The position numbers and the translations under genes were made by a program. Below the pieces are notes generated by a model that was not told the origin of the DNA, searched no databases, and saw nothing but the letters and a program-made list of their open reading frames with translations. 64,000 nucleotides of DNA, from contig JACJYP010000002.1 in the NCBI GenBank assembly GCA_020636045.1, positions 124,001 to 188,000 of the forward strand, in the 5' to 3' direction. This document shows, in pieces, positions 48,797 to 57,800 of this stretch. The DNA comes from Lewinellaceae bacterium. GTDB taxonomy: Bacteria > Bacteroidota > Bacteroidia > Chitinophagales > Saprospiraceae. Each line of letters begins with the position of its first letter. Position 1 is the first letter of the stretch.

Positions 48797-51700
48797 CTAC
48801 AAAGCGCCCGTTTCCTTCAGCACCCGTTGGGTTTCCTCGTAATTGTTGTCGAGCAGTCGCTTGAAATCGTAGCGTTCGTACTTGTGATCGAACCCGAAAA
48901 AGCGGTTTTCAAAATGATTTTCCCCGACGGGGAGGATGCCCAGCAGCAGGGCGTGCCAGCGGATGCGGCCTTTACCGCTCAGTTCGCGAATGGGAAGTTC
49001 CAGAAACTCCTGTTTTGGAAAATACTTGTAGATGCCCTTGATCTTGCGCAGGATATCGATGGTCAGGGCGCGCTCGGGGCGGCGGTTTTCTCTTTTGTAT
49101 TCGCTGATCTCCCTGAAATAGCGCTCTAACTGGTTGGCGTAGCGGCGGTTGGCGATCTGATCGCGCGCCTGGTACAGGCTGAATCGATCGGGCCGCAGCG
49201 TGTGTAATTGCTGAAGTACTGCCAGGGGATCGAAGCCATTTTGCTGCACGAACGCTTTTTCACGCCCCTCCTCGGTGATATCAATCCAGCAAAATTTGAT
49301 CTCTTCGGTCAGTTCCCTGAACACAAAATCCAGGTAGCGTTCGTCGGGGTGAAGGCGGAAATTGCTCAGCGCTTCCCGCATCAGCCGGACTGCATCGGGG
49401 CGTTGTTGTTCGGCGCCCGCCTTGATCCCGGCATAGGCAGGCACGATGTTTTTGTCAAATAAATTGCCTGCGATGCTGCTCCGAAGCGATGTTTCATCCA
49501 GTACATCGACGGAAGCGACCAGTGCGTGCACTTTTTTCAGAGCGGCCTGTGCGTCGAAGCCAAGCGCCAGGCTGTTGGGGTGCGTCATCAGGCGGTCCGG
49601 ATCGTGGTGAAACCAGATCAGCAGGCCTTCCCCGGTCAGTTCGCGTAAACAGCGGTCGAGGTAAACACGTCCGCGTTCGGGATAGGCCTGATACGCGATT
49701 ATCCATTTTTGGATACAGGCGATGGTCCTGCGCCGCGCGTCTTCATCGCGCATCCTGCGAAAATCGGTCCACGCAAGCCCCTTTTTCACTTCTTCATATT
49801 CCGCGTCGATGTCGGCGACGAATTGCAGGTACACACTTTCCTTGATATTCGGATGCACCTGGAGCCAGCCGGCCCGGCCTGCATGGTCGCTGACGATCTT
49901 TTCCACGATCGCCTGCACGTCGAATTCGTAGGCTGCGCAATCGGGATGGGCGCACACATTTCCATCCTCATCGAGATCGAACCAGCGCAGCGGCAAGTTG
50001 GCCGCCGGGTCGGACTTTACCAGCAGCTCCGGCAACAGGTATTCGAGCGCCAGGCGGTAAAACGAGTGCTCGCGGCCGCGTTCGTCGGCGTCGCCGAACA
50101 CCTCGGCGCCCAGCAGGCAGGCATATACGAAGCGGATTGCGGAGGCGCGCTGATCGGTGAAGGGGCGTCCGCGCTTGCGGTCCTCTCTGATCTGCTGAAA
50201 CAAGGCCTGGCGTTTGGCGAGCAGGCTGAAATAGAGGTCTTCGCGCAGTAGCCCACTCTGTTTCACGATCTTTCCAGGCTCGTTGGCTTCCATGCCCTGG
50301 AGCAGGTCGAGCAACTCATTTACCTCTCCCAAAAGATCGAAATGCCCGTCGGGCATGAACTGGTAATGCCCTTTAATGACATCCACCCTTTTCAGCCAGT
50401 GGTATTTTCCGCCGCCGCAACTTTCAATCACAGCCGCTTCCAGCAGTTCTTCCGAAGGATATACCAGGCGGCATACCTTGAGCGTGCTCGCCAGGATGAT
50501 GCGCAGTTCGCGGCGACTGTCGGGCACGGCTTCAGCGTGTTTGCCGGTATGCCGCACGGCGTCGCTGGGGTAGTGGTGGTAAATGCGCAGCGCGGCATCC
50601 GAAAGCGCTTCCGCAGCGATCGACAGGTTGTGCGGGCCCGTGGTGGAAGGGCATTTGCCGTCGCGCTGATATTCGCGGTAGCGGCCGGCGTACAGGAGCA
50701 CGTAATTGAGCGGTCGGTCGTTGCCAGCGGTGGCGTCGGTCAGAATCTTCACCGGTGACTCGTTCTGCATGAAAGTGATCAGCAGGTACTCGTATAGTTG
50801 CGCGGATTGAGGATCGATGTGGGTGCGCACATGGTTGCAATGGTGGTAGGCCGTGGCGAAATTGTTGACCGCCAGGGCGTCTTTGGCCAGCAGGAGGTGG
50901 CGCCGAAAGTCGTTTTTCTGCTCGAAAGAAAGTGCGCCGACCTGATCCCGCGATGCTGCACCCTGTTTGCCGGCCGGCAGGTTGAGTGTTTGGGGAATTC
51001 CGATCTCTTCTGACGGCACGAAAAATGGCGGCACGGTACTGAGTTCGCGGCTGCTGGTAACAAAATGGAAATAATCCCGGATGAATATTTGCTTCCAGTT
51101 GGCCACGAGCATGTGCTCCTGCAGGTCGCGCAGCAGGTATTGCAGGTCGATCTGAACGGGAGTTGAGCGGTCCGCCAGTTCTTCATAACTGATCTGGGCG
51201 AGGCGCGTTTGCTCGCGCAACTGCCTGAACTTCTCCTCGATATCCAGCACCACCCGCTTGGTCTTTACGTTTTCGATGAGCCTCTTTAACAGCGTAAGCA
51301 GGGGGGCGTGGTTGATGCGGTCGGTTTGCGCGAGCAGCCGTTCGCGTACATCCTCGATGTCGAGCGGCAGTTCGATACGGGCTTCCGGCATCTCGTTGCT
51401 GTCGGGTGCTGCCGCTGCCATCCTCACAGATTGTTCCGCCACGCGTTGCAACTGCCGGTCGCGGGTATTAAAGCGGTTCTCGATCGTTTCGCCGGCCGGC
51501 AGTGCTGTCAGAAAAGGTTTTAGCGGCGCCGGCAGGGGCGCCTCGCGTACCTGAACGTTCATGATCTGCAAGGCAGCGCGCCGGTCCTGCAGATCGATGG
51601 CTTTCGACATTTCCCAGCGCACATCCGGCGCATCTTCGTAGTTCATGGAAAGCAGGGCCAGGAAAAGATCCGCTTTCTCAAGAAATTCCGCAGCCTTCAC

Positions 51701-51847
51701 CCGGTATTCCTCTTCCGGAGTTTCGTCCTTGCTCCAAAAGACCACGCTGCGCGGCTGAAAGATCAATTTCAACTGCCGTTGCAGATCGGCTGCCGTTTGG
51801 GCATCGGATTTGTCGTAGGAAAGGTAAATGCGCAGCGGTCCGGACAT
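48797..51847 (-). CDS. 1016-residue protein with N-terminal TIR-like domain
   Basis: The first ~115 residues read as a TIR domain: a β-strand RIYLSYDKSDAQTAADLQRQ, then VVFWSKDETPEEEY, ADLFLALLSMNYEDA, and RWEMSKAIDLQ in which the Glu falls where TIR NADases have the catalytic Glu. The following ~900 residues are mainly helical and charged, with no family that I recognise. Many prokaryotic TIR proteins cleave NAD in anti-phage defence or act in signalling; both are possible here. There is no obvious partner gene (no STING, CD-NTase or Thoeris ThsA nearby). No signal peptide or membrane helix is seen. Confidence 0.7.
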   Translation of the reverse strand: MSGPLRIYLSYDKSDAQTAADLQRQLKLIFQPRSVVFWSKDETPEEEYRVKAAEFLEKADLFLALLSMNYEDAPDVRWEMSKAIDLQDRRAALQIMNVQVREAPLPAPLKPFLTALPAGETIENRFNTRDRQLQRVAEQSVRMAAAAPDSNEMPEARIELPLDIEDVRERLLAQTDRINHAPLLTLLKRLIENVKTKRVVLDIEEKFRQLREQTRLAQISYEELADRSTPVQIDLQYLLRDLQEHMLVANWKQIFIRDYFHFVTSSRELSTVPPFFVPSEEIGIPQTLNLPAGKQGAASRDQVGALSFEQKNDFRRHLLLAKDALAVNNFATAYHHCNHVRTHIDPQSAQLYEYLLITFMQNESPVKILTDATAGNDRPLNYVLLYAGRYREYQRDGKCPSTTGPHNLSIAAEALSDAALRIYHHYPSDAVRHTGKHAEAVPDSRRELRIILASTLKVCRLVYPSEELLEAAVIESCGGGKYHWLKRVDVIKGHYQFMPDGHFDLLGEVNELLDLLQGMEANEPGKIVKQSGLLREDLYFSLLAKRQALFQQIREDRKRGRPFTDQRASAIRFVYACLLGAEVFGDADERGREHSFYRLALEYLLPELLVKSDPAANLPLRWFDLDEDGNVCAHPDCAAYEFDVQAIVEKIVSDHAGRAGWLQVHPNIKESVYLQFVADIDAEYEEVKKGLAWTDFRRMRDEDARRRTIACIQKWIIAYQAYPERGRVYLDRCLRELTGEGLLIWFHHDPDRLMTHPNSLALGFDAQAALKKVHALVASVDVLDETSLRSSIAGNLFDKNIVPAYAGIKAGAEQQRPDAVRLMREALSNFRLHPDERYLDFVFRELTEEIKFCWIDITEEGREKAFVQQNGFDPLAVLQQLHTLRPDRFSLYQARDQIANRRYANQLERYFREISEYKRENRRPERALTIDILRKIKGIYKYFPKQEFLELPIRELSGKGRIRWHALLLGILPVGENHFENRFFGFDHKYERYDFKRLLDNNYEETQRVLKETGAL

Positions 51848-51858
51848 ACGGTGGGTTT

Positions 51859-52021
51859 AGAACGTGTTCGAGATTTTTTTGCCGGGCCCGAGAAGTGTCT
51901 TTTTTGCCTGTTTTTCACCTTTTTTCACTTACATAGTCACCGCTATGCGCCTGAAAAAACGCGCAAAACAGTCCAAAAACCCATCATTTCTGTCTCCTGC
52001 AAAAAATCCCGAACACGTTCT
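51859..52021. repeat. 163-bp element with ~23-bp inverted terminal repeats (AGAACGTGTTCG)
   Basis: The left arm AGAACGTGTTCGAGATTTTT runs on to TTGC (51859-51882), and the right arm is its near-perfect reverse complement (51999-52021; GCAAAAAATCCCGAACACGT then TCT). The inside is non-coding. This could be a MITE-like or regulatory hairpin element. A shorter pair with the same AGAACGT start lies at 62082-62123. Confidence 0.6.
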
Positions 52022-52177
52022 TCGGCGCAAATTTTGCAAATCCCCCGGGATATTTTTCAAAAACAACGGGCCTTTGCACAGAGAATTGGCTGATCACTGC
52101 TGCCGGTAACATTTTTGTGTGGGAATAAAGCCGTCACACCGGGTTTAAAATTCAACGGTGTAAAATAGAAAAGTTCG

Positions 52178-52185
52178 TAATTTTG
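52178..52185 (+). promoter_or_regulatory. -7 box TAATTTTG upstream of tRNA-Gly
   Basis: Exact TAnnTTTG match, 62 bases before the tRNA 5' end. Confidence 0.4.
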
Positions 52186-52247
52186 AACCCGGTTTTACCC
52201 CCTGCAGAACGGGTAATGCCAACAAAAAGAATAAAAAAACATAAAAA

Positions 52248-52321
<74 letters not shown>

Positions 52322-52327
52322 ATTGGA

Positions 52328-52371
52328 AATCAAGGGTTTATGCGAGAAAGCATGAGCCCTTGATTTTTTTC
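52328..52371 (+). terminator. intrinsic terminator after tRNA-Gly
   Basis: AATCAAGGG and CCCTTGATT pair, with an inner ATGC/GCAT pairing around GAGAAA. The stem is followed by six Ts. It ends about 50 bases after the tRNA. Confidence 0.8.
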
Positions 52372-52616
52372 TTGCAAAAAGCGCACCCTGAAGTCTCACC
52401 TGTTATCCGACTGATTTTGCAAGCAGCACGACATATAGGCCTGTTTTTTGATGCATTAAAATATGTGCTAATTTTAGAAACGGTCGGCAAGCGCGATTTT
52501 TCAGGTCCTGTGCCATCGAGCGCTCCGGTCTGTCAATAAAATGAGCACAGACCCATATATTCGGCATTTTTCCGAAAGTCACTCCCTCCCCGCATGCGGG
52601 TTTTCGGCCGCCAACT

Positions 52617-53543
52617 ATGAAAGAACAGGATAGCGATCACGGGCTCTTTTACGGAATCGGCAAAGGCGTATTCATGGCGCTTATGCTGTTTGCCCTTCCC
52701 GGTTTCCTGATCCTGAAATACTACGATCGCATCGAATCTTCCCTTTCCGATGTCGCCGAACTGCCTGTGTATGACCGTATGCAGGACAATTTCACCACCG
52801 GCGCAGAAGCGGTCGGCGTATTGTTCACCGAAAAACTCCGCGATTTTTACCAGATCGATTCTTCCGCATTTTCCGGGCACAAGCCTGCCGCGCGGACGCT
52901 GCAAAAGCCGCGAAAAACCTACTGGGAGCGGCAGGTCGTCGAGCGGGAACTGGCCAGCCGGCTTTCTGCGGGCAAGCAGGCCGCCGCGAAGGCTTATCTC
53001 GATTACGTCGAACGCTACAAGAGCCTGGCACTCGCGGAAATGCAGCAAACCAGGATCCCCGCTTCCGTAACGCTTGCCCAGGGGCTTTTCGAAGGAAATG
53101 CCGGCAGGGGGTACCTCGCAGCCCGGGCAAACAATCACTTCGGTATCAAATGCCGGTTGCAATCCGGCTACCGCCGCGACGGACGTATCGGCGACGACGA
53201 CTTCGACCACCATTCTCTTGCGATCGGTTGCGAACAGCGAACGGACGATTACGTGTGGGACCGTTTTGAAGTATATGCATCGCCGGAAGACAGCTACCGG
53301 CGGCACAGTCTGCTGCTGCTGGGCGACCGCTACCGCTGGATGATACAGACCTATGAAGTCGGGCAGTTATACGAGATCCCGGTGCCCTTGTACGGGCATC
53401 GTCAGGTGCCCTATTACGCAGCATGGTGCGTGGGGTTGAAACGTTCGGGCTATGCCACTGCCAAAAACTACGCGGAAATGATCACCATGATCATTGAGAC
53501 ATACCAGTTATGGAAGATTGATTATGAACTGTTTATGAATTGA
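52617..53543 (+). CDS. membrane-anchored glucosaminidase (peptidoglycan hydrolase)
   Basis: The 308-residue protein has one membrane helix (about residues 14-33, IGKGVFMALMLFALPGFLIL) and a charged linker with Lys/Arg. The glucosaminidase domain of the FlgJ/LytG kind covers about residues 125-285: LALAEMQQTRIPASVTLAQG, then LFEGNAGRG with Glu159 as catalytic candidate, ARANNHFGIKC, and DRFEVYASPEDSYRRHS. It should cleave peptidoglycan in the periplasm, from an inner-membrane anchor. It precedes the 32-bp repeats and a second membrane protein with related features. Confidence 0.88.
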   Translation: MKEQDSDHGLFYGIGKGVFMALMLFALPGFLILKYYDRIESSLSDVAELPVYDRMQDNFTTGAEAVGVLFTEKLRDFYQIDSSAFSGHKPAARTLQKPRKTYWERQVVERELASRLSAGKQAAAKAYLDYVERYKSLALAEMQQTRIPASVTLAQGLFEGNAGRGYLAARANNHFGIKCRLQSGYRRDGRIGDDDFDHHSLAIGCEQRTDDYVWDRFEVYASPEDSYRRHSLLLLGDRYRWMIQTYEVGQLYEIPVPLYGHRQVPYYAAWCVGLKRSGYATAKNYAEMITMIIETYQLWKIDYELFMN

Positions 53544-53545
53544 GT

Positions 53546-53641
53546 AACCCCAACCTCTGGTTGGAAAGCACCGAAGTAACTCCAGCCTCTGGTTGGAAAA
53601 CACCGAAGTAACCCCAACCTCCGGTTGGAAAAACACCACCA
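53546..53641 (+). repeat. three 32-bp direct tandem repeats with CCAACCTCTGGTTGG core
   Basis: Units begin at 53546, 53578 and 53610. Each contains a short palindrome (CCAACCTCTGGTTGG, CCAGCCTCTGGTTGG, CCAACCTCCGGTTGG) and then AAAGCACCGAAG-like sequence. The first unit starts 3 bases after the stop codon of the glucosaminidase gene. The hairpins have no T tract, so ordinary termination is not obvious. Confidence 0.7.
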
Positions 53642-53782
53642 TCGAACAGCCAACTTGCCAAATCATATTTCCCGTCTCCGCCCGGGCTTATTGCAACCAC
53701 TGCCCGGTCCGACGAAATGCACAGTCATCAACATCACATCACCAATACATTCATTCCTCCACGCATTAAAAATTTACAAGTC

Positions 53783-54604
53783 ATGAAAAGTTTTTTCGAA
53801 TTTCTCGGATTCGTTTCCACCGCTCTCATTTCCGGTTTTATCGTTTTTAGCTATGTTGGACACCAGAAAAATGCCGACCGGACACCTGTGGATGCCCTGG
53901 TGACAAATCTCGACACGGAAAAACCGGCCAGTCTGCCGGAACTGAAACCCGTTTCCTCCCAACCCCTGAGTCCGCGCAGCGCAAAAAGCACCCCCAAAAA
54001 CACAGGCACGGCATATACGGAGACCCGCCAGGCAGCCCCGGCAGTTTCTGCCACAGAGCGTCTGAAAGACCTGTATTCCGACGCGACCTTTGTGCGCAAT
54101 GCTGCTAAAAAATGGAAAAAAGCCGTCGCCAGTGCCAGCGATGCCTATTCCGTGAAACCGCATTTGCTGCTCAGCAATGTCATTTTGCAATCCTATATCG
54201 GCAACTATTCGAACGGTGATTTCAAGCGCGACGTTTCGGCGCATGCCGGCGACCTTGCCTTGCCGAACAACGCGGCGGTGAAAAGTTACGAATACGCCTG
54301 GAGCGTAGCCAAGATCGCCGAACAGTACGACCTGGCCGACTATTTCCCGGCGGCAAGGCCCGTAGCGGCAGCCAATGTGTCCACGAGTTACAAAGCGCCT
54401 GCCGTTACCAAAAAAGCCGCCACCAGGGAAAAGGCAAAACCAGCAGCAACCACTACACCGGCAGAAGCGGGTTTCCGCGAAATGGTGGCCAAAGAAGAAG
54501 GCTTTACCTCCTGGCAGGGCTTGCAGCGTCTGGGCGATATCGATACAAAAAAACGCGCAGAGAAAAGGGTGAAAATGCTGCTGGGTGCGGCGCGTGTCCG
54601 CTAA
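53783..54604 (+). CDS. membrane-anchored protein, possible degenerate lysozyme-like domain
   Basis: The 273-residue protein has an N-terminal membrane helix (MKSFFEFLGFVSTALISGFI) and a Pro/Ser/Thr-rich linker (about residues 50-105). Residues of about 110-215 contain KKWKKAVASASDAYSVKPHL and LLLSNVILQSYIGNYSNGDF, which resemble the start of glucosaminidase or transglycosylase domains, but the usual catalytic Glu (E-S) is replaced by Gln-Ser. The rest is charged, with a final helix rich in Lys and Arg. It follows the glucosaminidase gene and may partner it as a non-catalytic binder. That is inference. Confidence 0.6.
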   Translation: MKSFFEFLGFVSTALISGFIVFSYVGHQKNADRTPVDALVTNLDTEKPASLPELKPVSSQPLSPRSAKSTPKNTGTAYTETRQAAPAVSATERLKDLYSDATFVRNAAKKWKKAVASASDAYSVKPHLLLSNVILQSYIGNYSNGDFKRDVSAHAGDLALPNNAAVKSYEYAWSVAKIAEQYDLADYFPAARPVAAANVSTSYKAPAVTKKAATREKAKPAATTTPAEAGFREMVAKEEGFTSWQGLQRLGDIDTKKRAEKRVKMLLGAARVR

Positions 54605-54855
54605 AAAAGGAGACCAAGACAGGGATTGAAATATAGAGCCGGGTCCGGGTGAACATTTCGCCTCTTCCGATCTCTTTGCATTGATCTGCTCCGATTCACT
54701 GGAGCAGGACAGTAAGCATGTGTTATTCCACCGGAGCATGGGCTGCGGGTGGCCGTGTTATCATATTCGGCATGTTCCGGGACAAATGCATCGCTCTCAG
54801 AACACTTAAAACGCCGGTTTTTCGTTTATTCCCTGTTTTTGCCCGAACCGCCTCC

Positions 54856-54863
54856 TACCTTTG
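54856..54863 (+). promoter_or_regulatory. -7 box TACCTTTG for the SprB/OmpA protein
   Basis: Exact TAnnTTTG match, 36 bases before the ATG at 54900. Confidence 0.55.
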
Positions 54864-54899
54864 CCGGTTCATTCAACAGCTATTTACCATAAATAAACA

Positions 54900-57800
54900 A
54901 TGCCAAACTTGTTGCTCCGCCGCTCGCCGGCGCTGATTTTAAGCCTTATCCTCTGTTTTTTTAATATAGCCGGAGCCCAAAAAGCAGGCCTCGAAGTGAC
55001 CCGCACCAGCGCCATTGATCGCGATCTGCCGGTGCTGAACATTGCCGTGGATGCCTCCGGCCGCAAATGGGCGGCCAATCGCACCGGCCTTTACCAGGTG
55101 AAAGCCATCGATTTTGCCACACAGAAAACCCTGGCCCCCGGAGAGCAGAATGTCCTGCTTTACAAGGGAGGAAATGCCGATTATACCTGGAAAGATGCAG
55201 ATTTCAGGAAAGCGTCCAATGCAAAAAGCGCCGTGACGGCAGCCTGGTATGATGAAAAAAGATCTGTGCTCTGGATCGGTACGGAAAGCGAGGGTTTGTT
55301 TCAGTTCAAGGCAGGGCCTGAGTTGCAACTGACGGAACAATTTACCAGCGGCAATTCGAAACTAAAATCGGACAATGTCACGATCATTTTCCAGGACAAA
55401 TCAGGCCAAATGTGGATCGGCACCGACCGCGGACTCACTTATGGCACCCCCGACCGTTTGAAAGCAGATTTTACGGGTTATGAGATCCAGCGCATCAGGG
55501 AATACGGCACCGTGATCTACGTGCTGGCCGACGGGGAACTGTCGCTGTCGCCAAATGGAGGTAAATGGACCGATCTCGCCTTCGAATCAAAGAAACTGGA
55601 AGGCCAGATCGCTGATTTCGACATCGACAAAAGCGGAAAAATGTGGCTGGTTTCAGGTCTGCTGACCCGATTCGATCTGCTCGCCGAAACCTACGATGTG
55701 TTTAGCGGCCCCGAATATTACACCAGCCAGTATGGCTCCTGCATTGCGATCGACCAGGAGGATGCCGTTTGGGTCGGTACCGAAGACAAGGGCCTGTACC
55801 AGGTGGACAAAGCCTCCGCGATGACACTAAACGCCTATGTGGAGCAACCCATCAGTTGCAGCGGCAACGGGAAAGATGCCGTGCTGCAAGCCAAGATGAC
55901 CGGCGGAGCGCCGCCGTATACCTACCGCTGGAGTGGCGGACTGAGCGGAGACAACCCCAAAAATGTAGCTCCCGGGAATTATTCCGTCACCGTAACTGAC
56001 AGCAAGGGAAAGTTCAGAACAGCCGAAGTGCCGGTGCCGGATTCGCGTTTGAAGATCAAAACACGCCAGAAAAAGCCTCTCAGCGGTCCCGGCAAGCTGG
56101 ACGCTGTGGCAGAAGTGGACATCGAAAGCAATGCTTCGGGGCTGCAGATCCGCTGGGACAACGGCGAGACGATGGCGGTCGCGACCAAACTGCCGGCCGG
56201 CACACACACAGTGACGGTTACTGATCCGAAAGGATGCAGTTCGACGGCTACCATTACCATTGCCGAAAAAATACAGCCGCTCGATGTGGCCCTGGCGGAA
56301 AAAACCGCCATCAAATGCGCCGGAGAGGCTCTGGCAGCGCTCGACGTCAAGGTAACGGGCGGCAAAGAACCTTATTCTTACGCCTGGAACGACCCATCCG
56401 TTCAGGGAGAAATAGCCGAACGTCTCAAGGCCGGCACATACCAGTTGACCGTCACTGACGCCGCCGGCACGACGAAATCAACATCGATCAGCCTCGTGCA
56501 ACCGGAACCGCTCACTATGACCGTACAGGTGCAATCGCCTGCGGGCATCGATGCCGCTACCGGCACGGCCCTCGCCAAAGCAAAGGGCGGCACCGGGGTG
56601 TACCAGTTTGCCTGGGATAACGGCGAAACTGCTTTTACGGCAGTAAAACTTTCTGCAGGGCGCCACAGCGTGACCGTGACCGATGCCAATGGCTGCACGG
56701 CCAGCGCAACCCTCGACGTGGCGGAAAATATCCTTCCGCTTTCGGTCAGTATCAGTGAAAAGAACAAAGTTCGCTGCGCCGGCGAATCCTCGGCTTCTGT
56801 AGAAGTAGAAGTAAGCGGTGGCAAGGGTCCGTTCAATTATGCGTGGAGCCAGCCGGATTTTCGCGCTGACCGCGTGGCTGCCGGCACCTATCAATTGACG
56901 GTCACCGACGCCACCGGCAATACCAGCGCTGCGTCCGTTACGCTGGCTGGTCCCACACCACTGAGTGCGACCGCAGCGGCGACGGCGCCCGCATCCACCG
57001 GCAATACCGATGGCAAGGCGCAGGTGCAGGCGCGGGGCGGCACAGGTGCTTATGCCTATAAATGGAGCAACGGCGAAAATGCCGCTGCTGCGTCCAAACT
57101 TCCACCGGGCCGGCAAAGCGTGACCGTCACCGATGCGAACGGCTGCTCGTCCGTTGCGAGCGTCGAGATCGGCGAAAACATCCTTCCGCTTGCAGTAATT
57201 ATCGGGGAGAAGGCCGGCGTTAAATGTGCCGGTGATCGCAGCGCTGCCGTGGAGGTACAGGTAAGCGGCGGTAAAGGCCCGTTCAGGTATGCCTGGAGCG
57301 ATCCTTCACTGAGTGGCGAACGGGCGGAACGGATGCCGGGAGGTGTTTATTCCGTCACCGTGACCGATGCCGCAGGAACCGTTCAAACGGCAAGCGTTAC
57401 GATCTCCCAACCCCAACCACTGCAACTGAGCATAGAACCCGGCGCGCCTGCTTCAACCGGCAATGCCGACGGGCAGGCGTCTGCACATGCGACAGGCGGC
57501 ACCGGCGCGTATCAGTATAAATGGGACAACGGCGAAACCTCGGCTGCAGCAACCAAATTGCCGCCGGGTCAGCGTAGCGTGACCGTGACCGACGCCAACG
57601 GCTGTTCGGCCACCGCTGTGATCGCAATCGATGAAAATATATTGCCGCTGGTGATCGGCCTTTCCGAAACCAAACCCATCAAATGCGCCGGGCAAAAAGC
57701 GGACCTGGGGCTGGAAGTGCGGGGTGGAAAGCCGCCGTATAATTATTCATGGAACAACCCGGCCGCACAGGGCAAACAGCCTGCCGGACTGGATGCCGGT

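Larger units (their letters stand above)
51848..52247. other. intergenic region before tRNA-Gly
   Basis: No convincing gene is present. It contains the inverted-repeat element at 51859-52021, and a -7 box TAATTTTG at 52178-52185 that points to the tRNA-Gly. The remainder is T- and A-rich on the left. The promoter of the TIR-like gene should lie at the left end, but no TAnnTTTG box was seen. Confidence 0.4.
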
